Shown: in pieces, positions 1 through 8,462 of the stretch
Layout of the letters: each line of letters begins with the position of its first letter
Position numbering within the stretch: the first letter of the stretch is position 1
Notes under the pieces: model-generated
Seen by the model: the letters and a program-made list of their open reading frames with translations, nothing else
What the model was told of the DNA's origin: nothing
Database searches by the model: none
Made by a program: the position numbers and the translations under genes
Origin: Neiella marina
GTDB taxonomy: Bacteria > Pseudomonadota > Gammaproteobacteria > Enterobacterales > Neiellaceae
Reading direction: 5' to 3'
NCBI RefSeq assembly: GCF_002165625.1
Contig: NZ_NGNS01000003.1
Coordinates: 62,001 to 126,000 of the forward strand
Length of the DNA stretch: 64,000 bases

Positions 1-293
1 GCTGGCAGGGAGAAAGCGGCAACGGCGAACTACTGTTCACCCAGGTCAATGAGCAAACAGGGGTCAGCTACGACATTTGGTTTAACCAGAAAGCAGACAA
101 AGCTCAGGGAGCCATTCAATATGAGCCACTTGACGGCGGCCAAATTAAAGTAATTTGGACCATGCAAGGCGAAGTGAGCACGCCTATTTTTGGTCCTTAC
201 TTGGCACTCTTTATGGATGGGATGGTAGGACCATCATTTGATTTAGGCTTGTACAAGCTCAAATCACTGGTAGAAACCGGCACTATTCACTGA
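1..293 (+). CDS. SRPBCC family protein, C-terminal part
   Basis: The window opens inside this gene. The frame that starts at base 3 runs 96 codons to a TGA at 291-293. The visible tail ends in a pattern of Trp, Gly-Glu, a Met-Asp-Gly-Met segment and a Gly-Leu-x-x-Leu-Lys helix. I associate this with the end of the polyketide-cyclase-like SRPBCC (Bet v 1) fold, where the last helix closes over a hydrophobic ligand pocket. The substrate cannot be told from this fragment. It converges on uvrB, with a 12-bp hairpin between the two stops. The family call is from pattern memory, so it is moderate. Confidence 0.55.
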   Translation, partial: WQGESGNGELLFTQVNEQTGVSYDIWFNQKADKAQGAIQYEPLDGGQIKVIWTMQGEVSTPIFGPYLALFMDGMVGPSFDLGLYKLKSLVETGTIH

Positions 294-301
294 TGAAAGC
301 C

Positions 302-338
302 ACATGACTCTGCTGCAATGATTTCGGCAGAGTCATGT
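302..338. terminator. Hairpin between convergent genes
   Basis: A perfect 12-bp inverted repeat (302-313 with 327-338) surrounds a 13-nt loop between the stops of the SRPBCC gene and uvrB. There is no T-tract on either side, so it may act as a weak bidirectional terminator or as an mRNA 3'-end stabiliser. Confidence 0.5.
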
Positions 339-345
339 CAATAGG

Positions 346-2361
346 TTAAGAGCTCGCGATCATTTTTTGCTGCAGTTGTTGGATTTGGTCTCGGACCGCA
401 GCAGCCTTTTCAAACTCAAGCGCCTTGGCGTGCTCGAACATTTGTCCTTCGAGCTTAGTGATTTCCGCCATAATCGCCTCAGGGCTCATTAATGCCTTGT
501 AATCTGCCTCTGGCTCTGCTGCTCTCGCCAGCTTCTTACTCTTTGACTTCTGATATGGCTGACCGATATCCATAATATCTGTGACACTCTTGTTGAGTGC
601 CTGCGGGACGATACCGTTCGCTTCATTGTGAGCAATCTGCTTGGCCCGGCGGCGTTCAGTCTCATCAATCGCCTGTTTCATCGCTGCAGTTACTCTATCC
701 GCATATAGAATGGCCTTGCCGTTGAGGTTTCGAGCCGCCCGACCAATAGTCTGGATAAGCGAGCGAGTGGAGCGCAAAAAGCCCTCTTTGTCAGCATCGA
801 GTATCGCTACTAGCGATACTTCCGGCATATCCAGCCCTTCCCGCAACAGGTTGATGCCAACCAGTACATCAAACTCTCCCAAGCGCAGATCACGAATGAT
901 CTCCATGCGTTCAACGGCATCAATATCGGAATGCAAGTAGCGCACCCGGTAACCATGCTCGGTGAGGTATTCACTCAAGTCCTCTGCCATTCGCTTGGTG
1001 AGGGTGGTTACCAGCACCCGTTCCTGCTTATCGATTCGAAGCTGCACTTCAGACATTAAGTCGTCAACTTGAGTCGCGACCGGTCTGATTTCGATTTCTG
1101 GATCGACAAGCCCCGTCGGCCTAACAACCTGCTCAACCACCTCGCCCTCTGACTTATCCAGCTCATATTGACCCGGTGTAGCCGAGACATAAATGGTTTG
1201 CGGCGAAATGCTCTCAAACTCATCGAATTTCAGTGGTCGGTTGTCCAACGCCGATGGTAATCGGAAGCCGTAAGTCACGAGGTTTTCTTTGCGTGCCCGG
1301 TCGCCTTTGTACATGGCGCCGACCTGCGACACGGTGACATGGGATTCATCGATAATCAGCAAGGCGTTATCAGGCAAGTAATCCATTAAGGTCGGAGGCG
1401 GCTCGCCCGGTGCTCTGCCGGACAAATAGCGCGAGTAGTTTTCAATACCGGAGCAATAGCCCAACTCCTGCATCATTTCAATATCATACTGAGTGCGTTG
1501 ACTTAACCGTTGTTCCTCAACCAACTTGCTAGCGGAGAGAAGCTCTTCCTTTCGCGACTTCAGCTCAACCTTGATATCGTCAATGGCCTGCAGAATCCGT
1601 TCACGTGGGGTGACATAGTGGGTTTTGGGGTAGACGGTAAAGCGGGCCAAATCTCGTTCAACGGCCCCAGTCAATGGATCAAACTCACTCAGCCGTTCAA
1701 TTTCGTCGTCAAATAGTTCAACTCGAATGGCATAGGTGTCCGATTCTGCTGGAAAGATATCAATGACTTCACCGCGAACACGATAACAGCCGCGTTGAAA
1801 ATCGATGTCATTGCGAGTGTACTGCAACTCGGCAAGGCGGCGCAGAATCGCCCGCTGATCGATAATATCGCCGCGCCGTAGGTGCAACATCATTTTCAGG
1901 TAGGCATCAGGATCACCAAGGCCGTAAATTGCCGATACCGAAGCGACCAGAATCACGTCTGGGCGCTCGAGCAACGCTTTGGTAGCCGACAGACGCATTT
2001 GTTCAATGTGTTCGTTTATCGATGCATCTTTGTCAATAAAGGTATCAGTCGACGGCACATAAGCTTCGGGTTGATAGTAATCGTAATAAGAAACAAAGTA
2101 TTCAACAGCGTTGTTGGGAAAAAACTCTTTCATCTCACCATACAACTGCGCCGCCAAGGTCTTGTTGTGGGCCAGAATGATCGCTGGCCGATTGGTATTC
2201 GCGATGACGTTGGCCATTGTGAAAGTCTTACCTGAGCCGGTCACCCCAAGTAATGTTTGGCATGCTAAACCCGATTCCAAGCCATCAATTAACTCCGCAA
2301 TTGCTTGCGGCTGATCACCGGCTGGTTGGTATTTCGAAACTAGCTCAAACGCCTTAGTCAT
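346..2361 (-). CDS. uvrB: Excinuclease ABC subunit UvrB
   Basis: UvrB is the damage-verifying helicase-like subunit of nucleotide excision repair. It is loaded by UvrA and hands the lesion to UvrC. The 671-residue product has the usual family length. It shows Walker A (GVTGSGKT, residues 39-46), the tyrosine-rich beta-hairpin ([12 protein letters not shown], about 92-103) that clamps DNA, a DESH motif II near 336, helicase motifs V and VI, and a C-terminal UVR domain (about 632-665) that binds UvrC. Its ATG overlaps the TGA of the upstream MATE gene (ATGA), so translation is probably coupled. An E. coli-style LexA box was not seen directly upstream because the gene has no promoter region of its own. 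Confidence 0.98.
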   Translation of the reverse strand: MTKAFELVSKYQPAGDQPQAIAELIDGLESGLACQTLLGVTGSGKTFTMANVIANTNRPAIILAHNKTLAAQLYGEMKEFFPNNAVEYFVSYYDYYQPEAYVPSTDTFIDKDASINEHIEQMRLSATKALLERPDVILVASVSAIYGLGDPDAYLKMMLHLRRGDIIDQRAILRRLAELQYTRNDIDFQRGCYRVRGEVIDIFPAESDTYAIRVELFDDEIERLSEFDPLTGAVERDLARFTVYPKTHYVTPRERILQAIDDIKVELKSRKEELLSASKLVEEQRLSQRTQYDIEMMQELGYCSGIENYSRYLSGRAPGEPPPTLMDYLPDNALLIIDESHVTVSQVGAMYKGDRARKENLVTYGFRLPSALDNRPLKFDEFESISPQTIYVSATPGQYELDKSEGEVVEQVVRPTGLVDPEIEIRPVATQVDDLMSEVQLRIDKQERVLVTTLTKRMAEDLSEYLTEHGYRVRYLHSDIDAVERMEIIRDLRLGEFDVLVGINLLREGLDMPEVSLVAILDADKEGFLRSTRSLIQTIGRAARNLNGKAILYADRVTAAMKQAIDETERRRAKQIAHNEANGIVPQALNKSVTDIMDIGQPYQKSKSKKLARAAEPEADYKALMSPEAIMAEITKLEGQMFEHAKALEFEKAAAVRDQIQQLQQKMIASS

Positions 2362-3737
2362 AATTGTGGCTCACCCATTACGTTTGAATGTTGCTCAAAG
2401 CGACTAAATGTACCATTTATCCACCGCCACGCAATGAACGCCGTGACAATGTTGCCAATGACACTACCAATGAATAACCCATACACCCCCATTAGCATGC
2501 CACCGATGTAAGCGAGCGGAATGTAACAAACGAAGAAGCGAATGATGCTTAACAACAGCGCATTATTCGGTTTGTGCAATGCGTTAAAGGACGAGTTTGC
2601 CAAGATCACAATACCTTGCAGGCCATACCCTATTGGCATAATCACGACGTACCAGCGCAATACCTGCTGGACTTCCGGGTCAGACGAGAATACTTGTGCT
2701 AACCAATATGCAGTGATAGCAAGCGCGAGCGCCATGACAAGCTGCCAAACAATGACAAATTTTGCTGCAATTCGATATGCGTCATGGGCTCGTTGAATTT
2801 GTCGCGCCCCAAAATTTTGACTAATCACCGGCGGCAAAGTCATCGACAGCGCGAGTATGACGATACTTGCTATTGACTCTATTCTGCTCCCCACCCCCAG
2901 AGCCGCAACCACAGGCTCACCGTAACTGGCAGCAATAGCCGTCATCACAGCCATGGCCAGCGGAGTTAACATGTTAGCACCGGCAGCGGGAAGGCCTATG
3001 GCGAGGATTTGTCGACTGGCGGCAAGGGTTGCAATCAAATCACGAGGCCAAAAGTAAATTCTTTTTTGTCGCGCCCCTAAAACGTAGAAAATTAGCAAGC
3101 ATGCACAAGACCAGGAGATCACACTGGCCAGCGCTGCACCTTGAATCCCCAACGCCGGTATTGGGCCCAAACCAAAGATAAGAATCGGGTCTAAGATGGC
3201 GTTCAATAGGCCCGCGCCAGCCATACCATAACTGGGTAACTTGGTCTCACCGTTGGCACGAAAGATGGCGTTGCATATCATCGGTAATATCAGCAACACA
3301 CAGCCCCAGAGCCAAACCGTCATGTACTCCATCAATAAATCATAAGAGCTCTGCGTTGCTCCCATGGCAAAAAATACTTGCTTGCTAAAAGCGAAGAAAG
3401 CCAATGCAATACAAGCAACCAGTATGGCCGACAAATAGAGTGCTGCAGTGGCATACGTGCGCGCTTGTTGCTGATCGCCCTGGCCGATGATTTTGGCGAT
3501 CACTGCTGATGTGCCAATCGACAAACCAATCGACAAGCTGATCACTGCAAAAGTGACGGGAAAAGTGAAGCTCACCGCCGCCAGTGGTTGGGTACCCAAT
3601 AGACCAATAAAAAAGGTATCGACCAAGTTAAACGTCATCATGGTGATCATGCCAATGATAACCGGAGCAGTCATTTTTTTGAGGGTAATGGTCAAGTCAC
3701 CATTAAGCAGATCATTGGCAGATGAAGAGGTCGACAT
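2358..3737 (-). CDS. MATE family efflux transporter
   Basis: This 459-residue protein has about twelve hydrophobic segments and an N-terminal repeat typical of multidrug and toxin extrusion proteins. A Pro-Val-x-x-Gly stretch at the first membrane helix is followed by the conserved Thr-Phe-Phe-Ile-Gly-x-x-Gly region. These inner-membrane antiporters use Na+ or H+ gradients to expel cationic compounds; the substrate here is unknown. The gene overlaps uvrB by 4 bp, which places a DNA repair gene directly behind an exporter. The 477-bp stretch upstream holds its promoter; a TAGAAT hexamer on the minus strand about 30 bp before the ATG is a candidate -10 element. Confidence 0.9.
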   Translation of the reverse strand: MSTSSSANDLLNGDLTITLKKMTAPVIIGMITMMTFNLVDTFFIGLLGTQPLAAVSFTFPVTFAVISLSIGLSIGTSAVIAKIIGQGDQQQARTYATAALYLSAILVACIALAFFAFSKQVFFAMGATQSSYDLLMEYMTVWLWGCVLLILPMICNAIFRANGETKLPSYGMAGAGLLNAILDPILIFGLGPIPALGIQGAALASVISWSCACLLIFYVLGARQKRIYFWPRDLIATLAASRQILAIGLPAAGANMLTPLAMAVMTAIAASYGEPVVAALGVGSRIESIASIVILALSMTLPPVISQNFGARQIQRAHDAYRIAAKFVIVWQLVMALALAITAYWLAQVFSSDPEVQQVLRWYVVIMPIGYGLQGIVILANSSFNALHKPNNALLLSIIRFFVCYIPLAYIGGMLMGVYGLFIGSVIGNIVTAFIAWRWINGTFSRFEQHSNVMGEPQL

Positions 3738-4115
3738 TTTGTGAGCTAATCCAAGCTTTTTGGGGCTAGCATTCTATGAAAAACAGCCGCTACCACCAAA
3801 CAATAATCGTAATTAAATTTGTCTAACGCACTAAAGATAAGGGCTGCGTGGCGACAAAGTCGTATGAGGTCAAATCTAGTCAAGAAAGTACCCCATTTTC
3901 ATTCTGTTAGCGCATTCGCCCCAAAAGAATGCACAGGCTGGATTTGTCAAACCAATTGCTGTTCACTTTTTGTTCAATTTAAGTAATGTTAAATTACCAA
4001 CAAGGCTAAGATTATGTTTTTTATGAAATAAAAAAATTATTTCGAACTATTTCAAAAAACATATTGACACGATTCCATGCGGCATTGAGCTTAACTCTTC
4101 ATGACAATTCACATA

Positions 4116-4140
4116 GTTATCCACAAACTTGGTGGATAAC
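4116..4140. promoter_or_regulatory. Inverted pair of DnaA boxes
   Basis: 4117-4125 reads TTATCCACA, the classical DnaA box. 4131-4139 is its inverted counterpart TTATCCACC on the minus strand. The two share 9-bp perfect arms (GTTATCCAC with GTGGATAAC) and a 7-nt spacer, next to an AT-rich segment. The match to the consensus is seen directly; any role in DnaA titration or promoter control is inference. Confidence 0.5.
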
Positions 4141-4152
4141 TGAAATATCAAC

Positions 4153-4190
4153 GTCAAATAAGTAACTTAACGTTCTGATGCTTATTTGAC
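4153..4190 (-). terminator. Possible terminator of the thioredoxin-like gene
   Basis: Ten-base perfect arms (4153-4162 with 4181-4190) enclose an 18-nt loop, 25 bp past the stop of the minus-strand thioredoxin-like gene. Only a weak T-rich tail follows. Confidence 0.35.
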
Positions 4191-4214
4191 CAAGTTTTCC
4201 TAGTGCCGATCCAT

Positions 4215-4721
4215 TCACAACCCGAGCCGCAACGAAAGCCCTATTTTAGTGCTAAAACCAACACCTCGTTCAATCACCTCAAGTTGCTCAGACAAGACAT
4301 AAAAAGATGGGAAAACCGATATCTGAAATTGTGATTGCACCACTTCGTTACCCAGGTAAACCGGTAGAGAAAGTCCTAAATCGGCGACAAAATTTCTCAC
4401 TTCACTATCGTTTTGATAAGACAATGCGATAGCTACAATGTCAACATCGGGATGCTCTTGGGCCAAGGCATCAACCGCAGGCATTGATAGGCGGCATACA
4501 CCGCACCAAGGCGCAAAAAAATACAGTAGCTTTTTGTTCTGGTTTAGGGCCAATGGCGATTGCGCCAGTTGAGCACCTGTTGTAGTCAATATCGGCAGAG
4601 GTCCAGAAGGGGCTAATTGCTGGCCTTGCACCAGCATAGGTTGTTCTCGATACCATTGGATAGCGACGAACACCAACAAAACAACAGCCACGGATCCCAA
4701 TGTTTCTTTAATCTTTTTCAT
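4215..4721 (-). CDS. Membrane-anchored thioredoxin-fold protein (TlpA/ScsD-like)
   Basis: The 168-residue product starts with a short basic N-terminus and one hydrophobic segment (about residues 9-22). A periplasmic thioredoxin fold follows, with a Cys-Gly-Val-Cys active site (C73, C76) in an APWCGVCR context and a later Val-Phe-Pro that supplies the cis-proline. Proteins of this type exchange disulfides in the periplasm, for example in cytochrome maturation or protection of thiols; the partner is not evident here. I chose the ATG at 4721 because a GAGG sits just upstream; an upstream ATG would add ten residues and lacks this site. It is divergent from the DUF2989 lipoprotein gene. Confidence 0.8.
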   Translation of the reverse strand: MKKIKETLGSVAVVLLVFVAIQWYREQPMLVQGQQLAPSGPLPILTTTGAQLAQSPLALNQNKKLLYFFAPWCGVCRLSMPAVDALAQEHPDVDIVAIALSYQNDSEVRNFVADLGLSLPVYLGNEVVQSQFQISVFPSFYVLSEQLEVIERGVGFSTKIGLSLRLGL

Positions 4722-4780
4722 CTCGCCTCTTTGCAGTAAACAACAAAACAAATATCGTCACAAACAACAGACCGTAAAGC

Positions 4781-4811
4781 TTGACATTTTATTACCCAAA
4801 TCTGTCATACT
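4781..4811 (+). promoter_or_regulatory. Candidate promoter of the DUF2989 gene
   Basis: A perfect TTGACA (4781-4786) is followed after 18-19 bp by TCATACT as a weak -10. It lies 40-70 bp before the chosen start codon, which also argues against a start at 4781. Confidence 0.4.
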
Positions 4812-4852
4812 TCGGGCCTTTAGGAACATTTATCGAAGGATTTCGATCGCTT

Positions 4853-5680
4853 ATGATTCGCGGCAAGCAGAGCCTCTTTGTAGTTTCGATGCTGTTGGCA
4901 TTTCCACTGCTCATTGTCGGATGCGACACTCAACCCAGCATTAAGCGTATTTGTAAACGCAACCCAGATATTTGCCAAGGTTTAAACCGTGACGGCTGGT
5001 GTCAAGAACAACGCGATGTGGTTATTAAAGCCGACTATCAAGTAGAGAGCACCAATCGTTCTGAACCTGCGCTATACAACGCACTGATAGGTTGGGAAGA
5101 CTACCGAGCATGCATCGAGTTAGCTGCTCAGGTGGAAATGAAACGACTTAAAATCCGTCAGTCACAACGCGTTGAAGGTTACATCAAAGCCGAACAGATG
5201 CTGCTTGATTTGAACGAAGAAACCCGCAATGCCAAAATGCCAGAACTACTTTGGTATCACTGGACTCGAAACCAAGATAAAGAAGCTTATAAAACCTACA
5301 TTTCTTATCAAGATACCGATCTGCTCAACAAGCCAGAGTTGCAGTTAAATCTTGCTGCCCACTACGCGCAACGGGATCAAGAAAAAGCAATAGAGGTGCT
5401 GCTTAAGGCGTTATCGCTTTATCCCAATACGGATTCGATGGATCAGAGTATTTTTACTCAGCTGGCAACCCTCACCTATCAGCTGGAAGATTATCGACAT
5501 AGCTATATTTGGACTTTGGTGACACAGAAATTAGAAATTGCACCAGTAAACTTGCAGCAATTTGAAGAAGACAATGTGCTCACCATTCGCGACAAACAAA
5601 CAGCAGAGAAAATTGCCGAACAATTGGCCCAGGATTTAGCCGAAGGTAATTTTGTTGCTAAGCGCAGTTATACGTTTTAA
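4853..5680 (+). CDS. DUF2989 family lipoprotein
   Basis: The 275-residue product has a lipoprotein signal peptide ending in a LIVGC lipobox (Cys24 from the chosen start). A Cys-rich segment around CKRNPDICQ and CQEQRD follows, and then helical TPR-like repeats. I recognise the family as DUF2989, a group of unknown function found in Shewanella/Vibrio relatives. The protein is probably lipid-anchored in the periplasm. The ATG at 4853 is preferred because the signal peptide begins there and GAAGGA lies 12 bp upstream. The gene ends 7 bp before the convergent msrB stop, with no clear terminator between them. Confidence 0.75.
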   Translation: MIRGKQSLFVVSMLLAFPLLIVGCDTQPSIKRICKRNPDICQGLNRDGWCQEQRDVVIKADYQVESTNRSEPALYNALIGWEDYRACIELAAQVEMKRLKIRQSQRVEGYIKAEQMLLDLNEETRNAKMPELLWYHWTRNQDKEAYKTYISYQDTDLLNKPELQLNLAAHYAQRDQEKAIEVLLKALSLYPNTDSMDQSIFTQLATLTYQLEDYRHSYIWTLVTQKLEIAPVNLQQFEEDNVLTIRDKQTAEKIAEQLAQDLAEGNFVAKRSYTF

Positions 5681-5687
5681 GTGCTAG

Positions 5688-6062
5688 TTAACTGTTGTCG
5701 TCAAACTCCAACGACACTGAATTGATACAATAGCGATCACCAGTCGGAGCTGGGCCGTCCGGAAATACGTGGCCCAAATGACTATCACAATTAGCGCAAC
5801 GAACTTCGGTCCTACGCATACCATGACTATTATCTTCAAGGTATCGAATCGAGCCCTCGATCGATTGATAAAAGCTTGGCCAGCCACACCCTGAATCAAA
5901 CTTAGCATCGCTATCGAACAGCGGATTGCCGCAACACAAGCAGGTATATTGGCCTGCTTCATTATGGTGTAAAAAGGCACCGGTAAACGGCGCTTCTGTG
6001 CCACGTTGCCAACATACGCGATACTGCTCGTCAGTTAATTCGCTTTTGTCTTTGACAGCCAT
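5688..6062 (-). CDS. msrB: Peptide-methionine (R)-S-oxide reductase MsrB
   Basis: MsrB reduces the R epimer of methionine sulfoxide in proteins, using thioredoxin as electron donor. The 124-residue protein has the two zinc-binding CxxC pairs (C41/C44 and C89/C92). It also has the Ser-Gly-Cys-Gly-Trp-Pro-Ser-Phe core and the catalytic Cys112 in an RYCINS motif. The length fits a single-domain cytosolic enzyme. It lies 23 bp downstream of the pyrimidine-dimer-glycosylase-like gene on the same strand, so the two may share a transcript. A membrane thioredoxin gene is about 1 kb away, but nothing shows that it is the reductant. Confidence 0.97.
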   Translation of the reverse strand: MAVKDKSELTDEQYRVCWQRGTEAPFTGAFLHHNEAGQYTCLCCGNPLFDSDAKFDSGCGWPSFYQSIEGSIRYLEDNSHGMRRTEVRCANCDSHLGHVFPDGPAPTGDRYCINSVSLEFDDNS

Positions 6063-6085
6063 CTGTCTACCAACCTCTATTGCAA

Positions 6086-6781
6086 TTATTCAACAATGTG
6101 ACAGCATGCCAAATCAGTCAATGCTGTGGTCTGCCAAAGTTCTGGCCACTTGTATTTGCTGGCTAGAAATTGAATTGCCTTCATTTTTCTTCGCGGTTCT
6201 CGTCTGTTACTAGAAAAGGTAAATGCCTCTGGCGCTTGCTCACAATAACGCCACATAGTGGCAACGACGCGTTCTAAGTATTCGACTTGTACCGGCCTTC
6301 TGATCACTTCTGTGACTTCTCGTTGCACTTCAATCAATTTCAAACGGCCACTTTGATTTTCCCGCTGTAGATACTTATACAACGAAGGCTCCCTGGCCAT
6401 AATCGACAGCGCATTTTGTTGCAACAACTCATCTGGCTTTGTCGGGCTCTTGAGCCGCGCATCTTCGCTGGTGGCAGCAAGTTGCTCAAACTGAATGCCA
6501 ACGCCAATATCACTGCTCATCGCAGGCCATTGAATAGCTGAGCCATTAGTTGTCACAGGGCTTTTATGCTCAATATCCAGTAAACGCATTTCTTCGACTA
6601 ATTGTTCATGCCGAGCAGCAATTGCGTGAGGATGTTCTAGCCAACTGGCGATGTATGGATCAGCGGATTGATTGACCGTTTGGCCACGCTCAACAATCTG
6701 TAATAAGCCGTGAAGTTCACGATGCTCAGCAACCAGCATCGACTGGCAAAGGTATGCAGGATAACAATCCCAAATTTTCAT
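6086..6781 (-). CDS. Pyrimidine dimer DNA glycosylase-like protein (Pyr_excise family)
   Basis: The first ~75 residues match the bacterial relatives of T4 endonuclease V. An MKIWD start is followed by a Tyr-Leu-Cys stretch and the [10 protein letters not shown] helix, then a [16 protein letters not shown] segment and a His-Lys-Ser-Pro turn. In T4 DenV the equivalent N-terminal region carries the catalytic amine and Glu that cleave the glycosylic bond of a cyclobutane dimer. The remaining ~150 residues are charged and helical, and I do not recognise them. At 231 residues the protein is longer than DenV (138), so it may have a second domain. It sits between the gnd terminator and msrB. The function is inferred from the N-terminus only. 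Confidence 0.65.
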   Translation of the reverse strand: MKIWDCYPAYLCQSMLVAEHRELHGLLQIVERGQTVNQSADPYIASWLEHPHAIAARHEQLVEEMRLLDIEHKSPVTTNGSAIQWPAMSSDIGVGIQFEQLAATSEDARLKSPTKPDELLQQNALSIMAREPSLYKYLQRENQSGRLKLIEVQREVTEVIRRPVQVEYLERVVATMWRYCEQAPEAFTFSSNRREPRRKMKAIQFLASKYKWPELWQTTALTDLACCHIVE

Positions 6782-6833
6782 CGGTGGATCGCGTTGTTAA
6801 CGGGAATGATTAAAATATTACGCAACAAAACAA

Positions 6834-6856
6834 GGCCATGCCACCACGGCATGGCC
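6834..6856 (-). terminator. Intrinsic terminator of gnd
   Basis: Nine-base perfect arms (6834-6842 with 6848-6856) have a 5-nt loop and are followed on the minus strand by TTGTTTTGTT. Confidence 0.75.
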
Positions 6857-6866
6857 AATTGGCGAG

Positions 6867-8387
6867 TTACTTCACGCGAACTTGTTGGCGCTCGGGCTGG
6901 CTCCATTCAATGTGATAAAACTCTCCGGCCGGTTGATCGACTCGCTCAAAGGTGTGAGCACCGAAAAAGTCTCGCTGCGCCTGTAATAAATTGGCAGGTA
7001 CCACAGCATTTCGGTAGGTATCGTAATAAGCCAAAGATGCGCTAAACACTGGCGTTGGAATACCATTGATAATGGCGTTAGCAATTGATTTACGCCAGTT
7101 CGTTTGACGCTCTTCAATCTGCTCAACGAAAAATGGATCAACCAACAAGTTGGCCAACTCACCGTTGCGCTCAAAAGCTTCGGTGATTGATTGCAAGAAG
7201 ATAGCCCGGATGATACAGCCAGCACGGAAGATTTTAGCAATTGAGGCAAAATCGAGATCCCAACCTTGTTGTTCACCAGCAAGCTTCATTAAGTGGAAGC
7301 CTTGGGCGTAAACACACAACTTGGAACAATAAAGGGCGTCGTGCAATTGCGCAATCAACTGCGCTTTTTGTTCCTCGTTTAGCGCTTCAGGTTGTGGCCC
7401 TTTGAGCACCTTACTGGCCGCAACGCGCTCTTGTTTCATTGAGCTAAGGGCTCGAGCGAACACAGACTGGGCAATCGATGGATTGGGAGAACCAACTTCC
7501 AATGAGCTGATCGCAGTCCACAAACCAGTGCCCTTCTGACCAGCTGTATCTTGAATCACATCAACCACAGGTTTACCGGTAGCCGGATCTTTTTGCTTTA
7601 GGATATCGGCGCTAATTTCAATCAGGTAGCTATTGAGCGGTCCTTGATTCCACTCGGCGAACACATCACCAATCTCATCACAGCTCATACCTGCAACATC
7701 GCGCATGACTTGGTATGCTTCGCAGATTTGCTGCATATCAGCATACTCAATACCGTTGTGAACCATTTTGACGTAGTGACCGGCACCGGCAGGGCCTATG
7801 TAGGCAGCACATGGCTCACCTTCGGTGACAGGCTGGCCAGGAACAAATGATTCCAGTGGCTTGCCGGTTTTAGCATCAACTTTTGCAGCAATCGCTTCCC
7901 AAACCGGAGCGAGGCGTTGCCACTGCTCCGCATCGCCACTAGGCATTAGCGCTGGACCAAAACGAGCGCCGACCTCACCACCGGATACGGCTGTTGAGAA
8001 TAAGGTAAACTGGCCTTCATATTTTGCCGTACGTTCGACTGTATCGGTCCACAAGGTGTTGCCGGTATCAACCACTACAGCGTCAGTTTTCAACCCAGCC
8101 TTCATCAAATTTTCACAAACGATATCAACTGGTTTGCCAGCTGGAACCGACAAGATGATTAAATGGGGTTGAGCAGAGTGAGCCAGCAACTCTTCCAACG
8201 TATGACAACCAACAATTCGCGGCGCCTTGTCGCCACGCTCTAATTCATCTTGTTTTAACACACCTTCAATTTTGTCTTGGTCAAGATCGAAAGCAGCAAT
8301 GGTGTAACCGTGGTCTGCCAAGTTCATTACCAGGTTTTTACCCATTACACCGAGGCCAATAAAGCCAATGTCACATTGTTGAGTCAT
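6867..8387 (-). CDS. gnd: 6-phosphogluconate dehydrogenase, decarboxylating
   Basis: This cytosolic enzyme oxidises 6-phosphogluconate to ribulose 5-phosphate and CO2 with NADP+, the last oxidative step of the pentose phosphate pathway. The 506-residue protein begins with the dinucleotide fold GFIGLGVMGKNL. It contains the substrate/catalytic segment VKMVHNGIEYADMQ and the C-terminal helical domain with the IFRAGCIIRA region. It is about 40 residues longer than the E. coli enzyme. Its partner zwf lies 10 kb away in the same orientation; no 6-phosphogluconolactonase gene is in the window. Hairpins on both sides suggest a monocistronic unit. Confidence 0.97.
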   Translation of the reverse strand: MTQQCDIGFIGLGVMGKNLVMNLADHGYTIAAFDLDQDKIEGVLKQDELERGDKAPRIVGCHTLEELLAHSAQPHLIILSVPAGKPVDIVCENLMKAGLKTDAVVVDTGNTLWTDTVERTAKYEGQFTLFSTAVSGGEVGARFGPALMPSGDAEQWQRLAPVWEAIAAKVDAKTGKPLESFVPGQPVTEGEPCAAYIGPAGAGHYVKMVHNGIEYADMQQICEAYQVMRDVAGMSCDEIGDVFAEWNQGPLNSYLIEISADILKQKDPATGKPVVDVIQDTAGQKGTGLWTAISSLEVGSPNPSIAQSVFARALSSMKQERVAASKVLKGPQPEALNEEQKAQLIAQLHDALYCSKLCVYAQGFHLMKLAGEQQGWDLDFASIAKIFRAGCIIRAIFLQSITEAFERNGELANLLVDPFFVEQIEERQTNWRKSIANAIINGIPTPVFSASLAYYDTYRNAVVPANLLQAQRDFFGAHTFERVDQPAGEFYHIEWSQPERQQVRVK

Positions 8388-8414
8388 AGCGTTTTTGTTC
8401 CAGCAATAATAATG

Positions 8415-8436
8415 CGCCGAATAGCAGTATTCGGCG
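8415..8436 (-). terminator. Intrinsic terminator of glgX
   Basis: Nine-base arms (CGCCGAATA with TATTCGGCG) have a 4-nt loop and are followed on the minus strand by CATTATTATT. It lies 27 bp past the glgX stop. Confidence 0.65.
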
Positions 8437-8462
8437 AAGTGTTGGTAGGCACTCTGCGTTGC

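Larger units (their letters stand above)
3738..4214. other. Intergenic region, AT-rich, with DnaA-box pair
   Basis: This is 477 bases without a credible gene. It must contain the MATE promoter. The segment 3960-4080 is very AT-rich. The right end carries an inverted pair of DnaA-box-like nonamers (4116-4140) and a 10-bp inverted repeat (4153-4162 with 4181-4190) just downstream of the thioredoxin-like gene. I found no tRNA, repeat family or small ORF that I could support. Confidence 0.6.
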
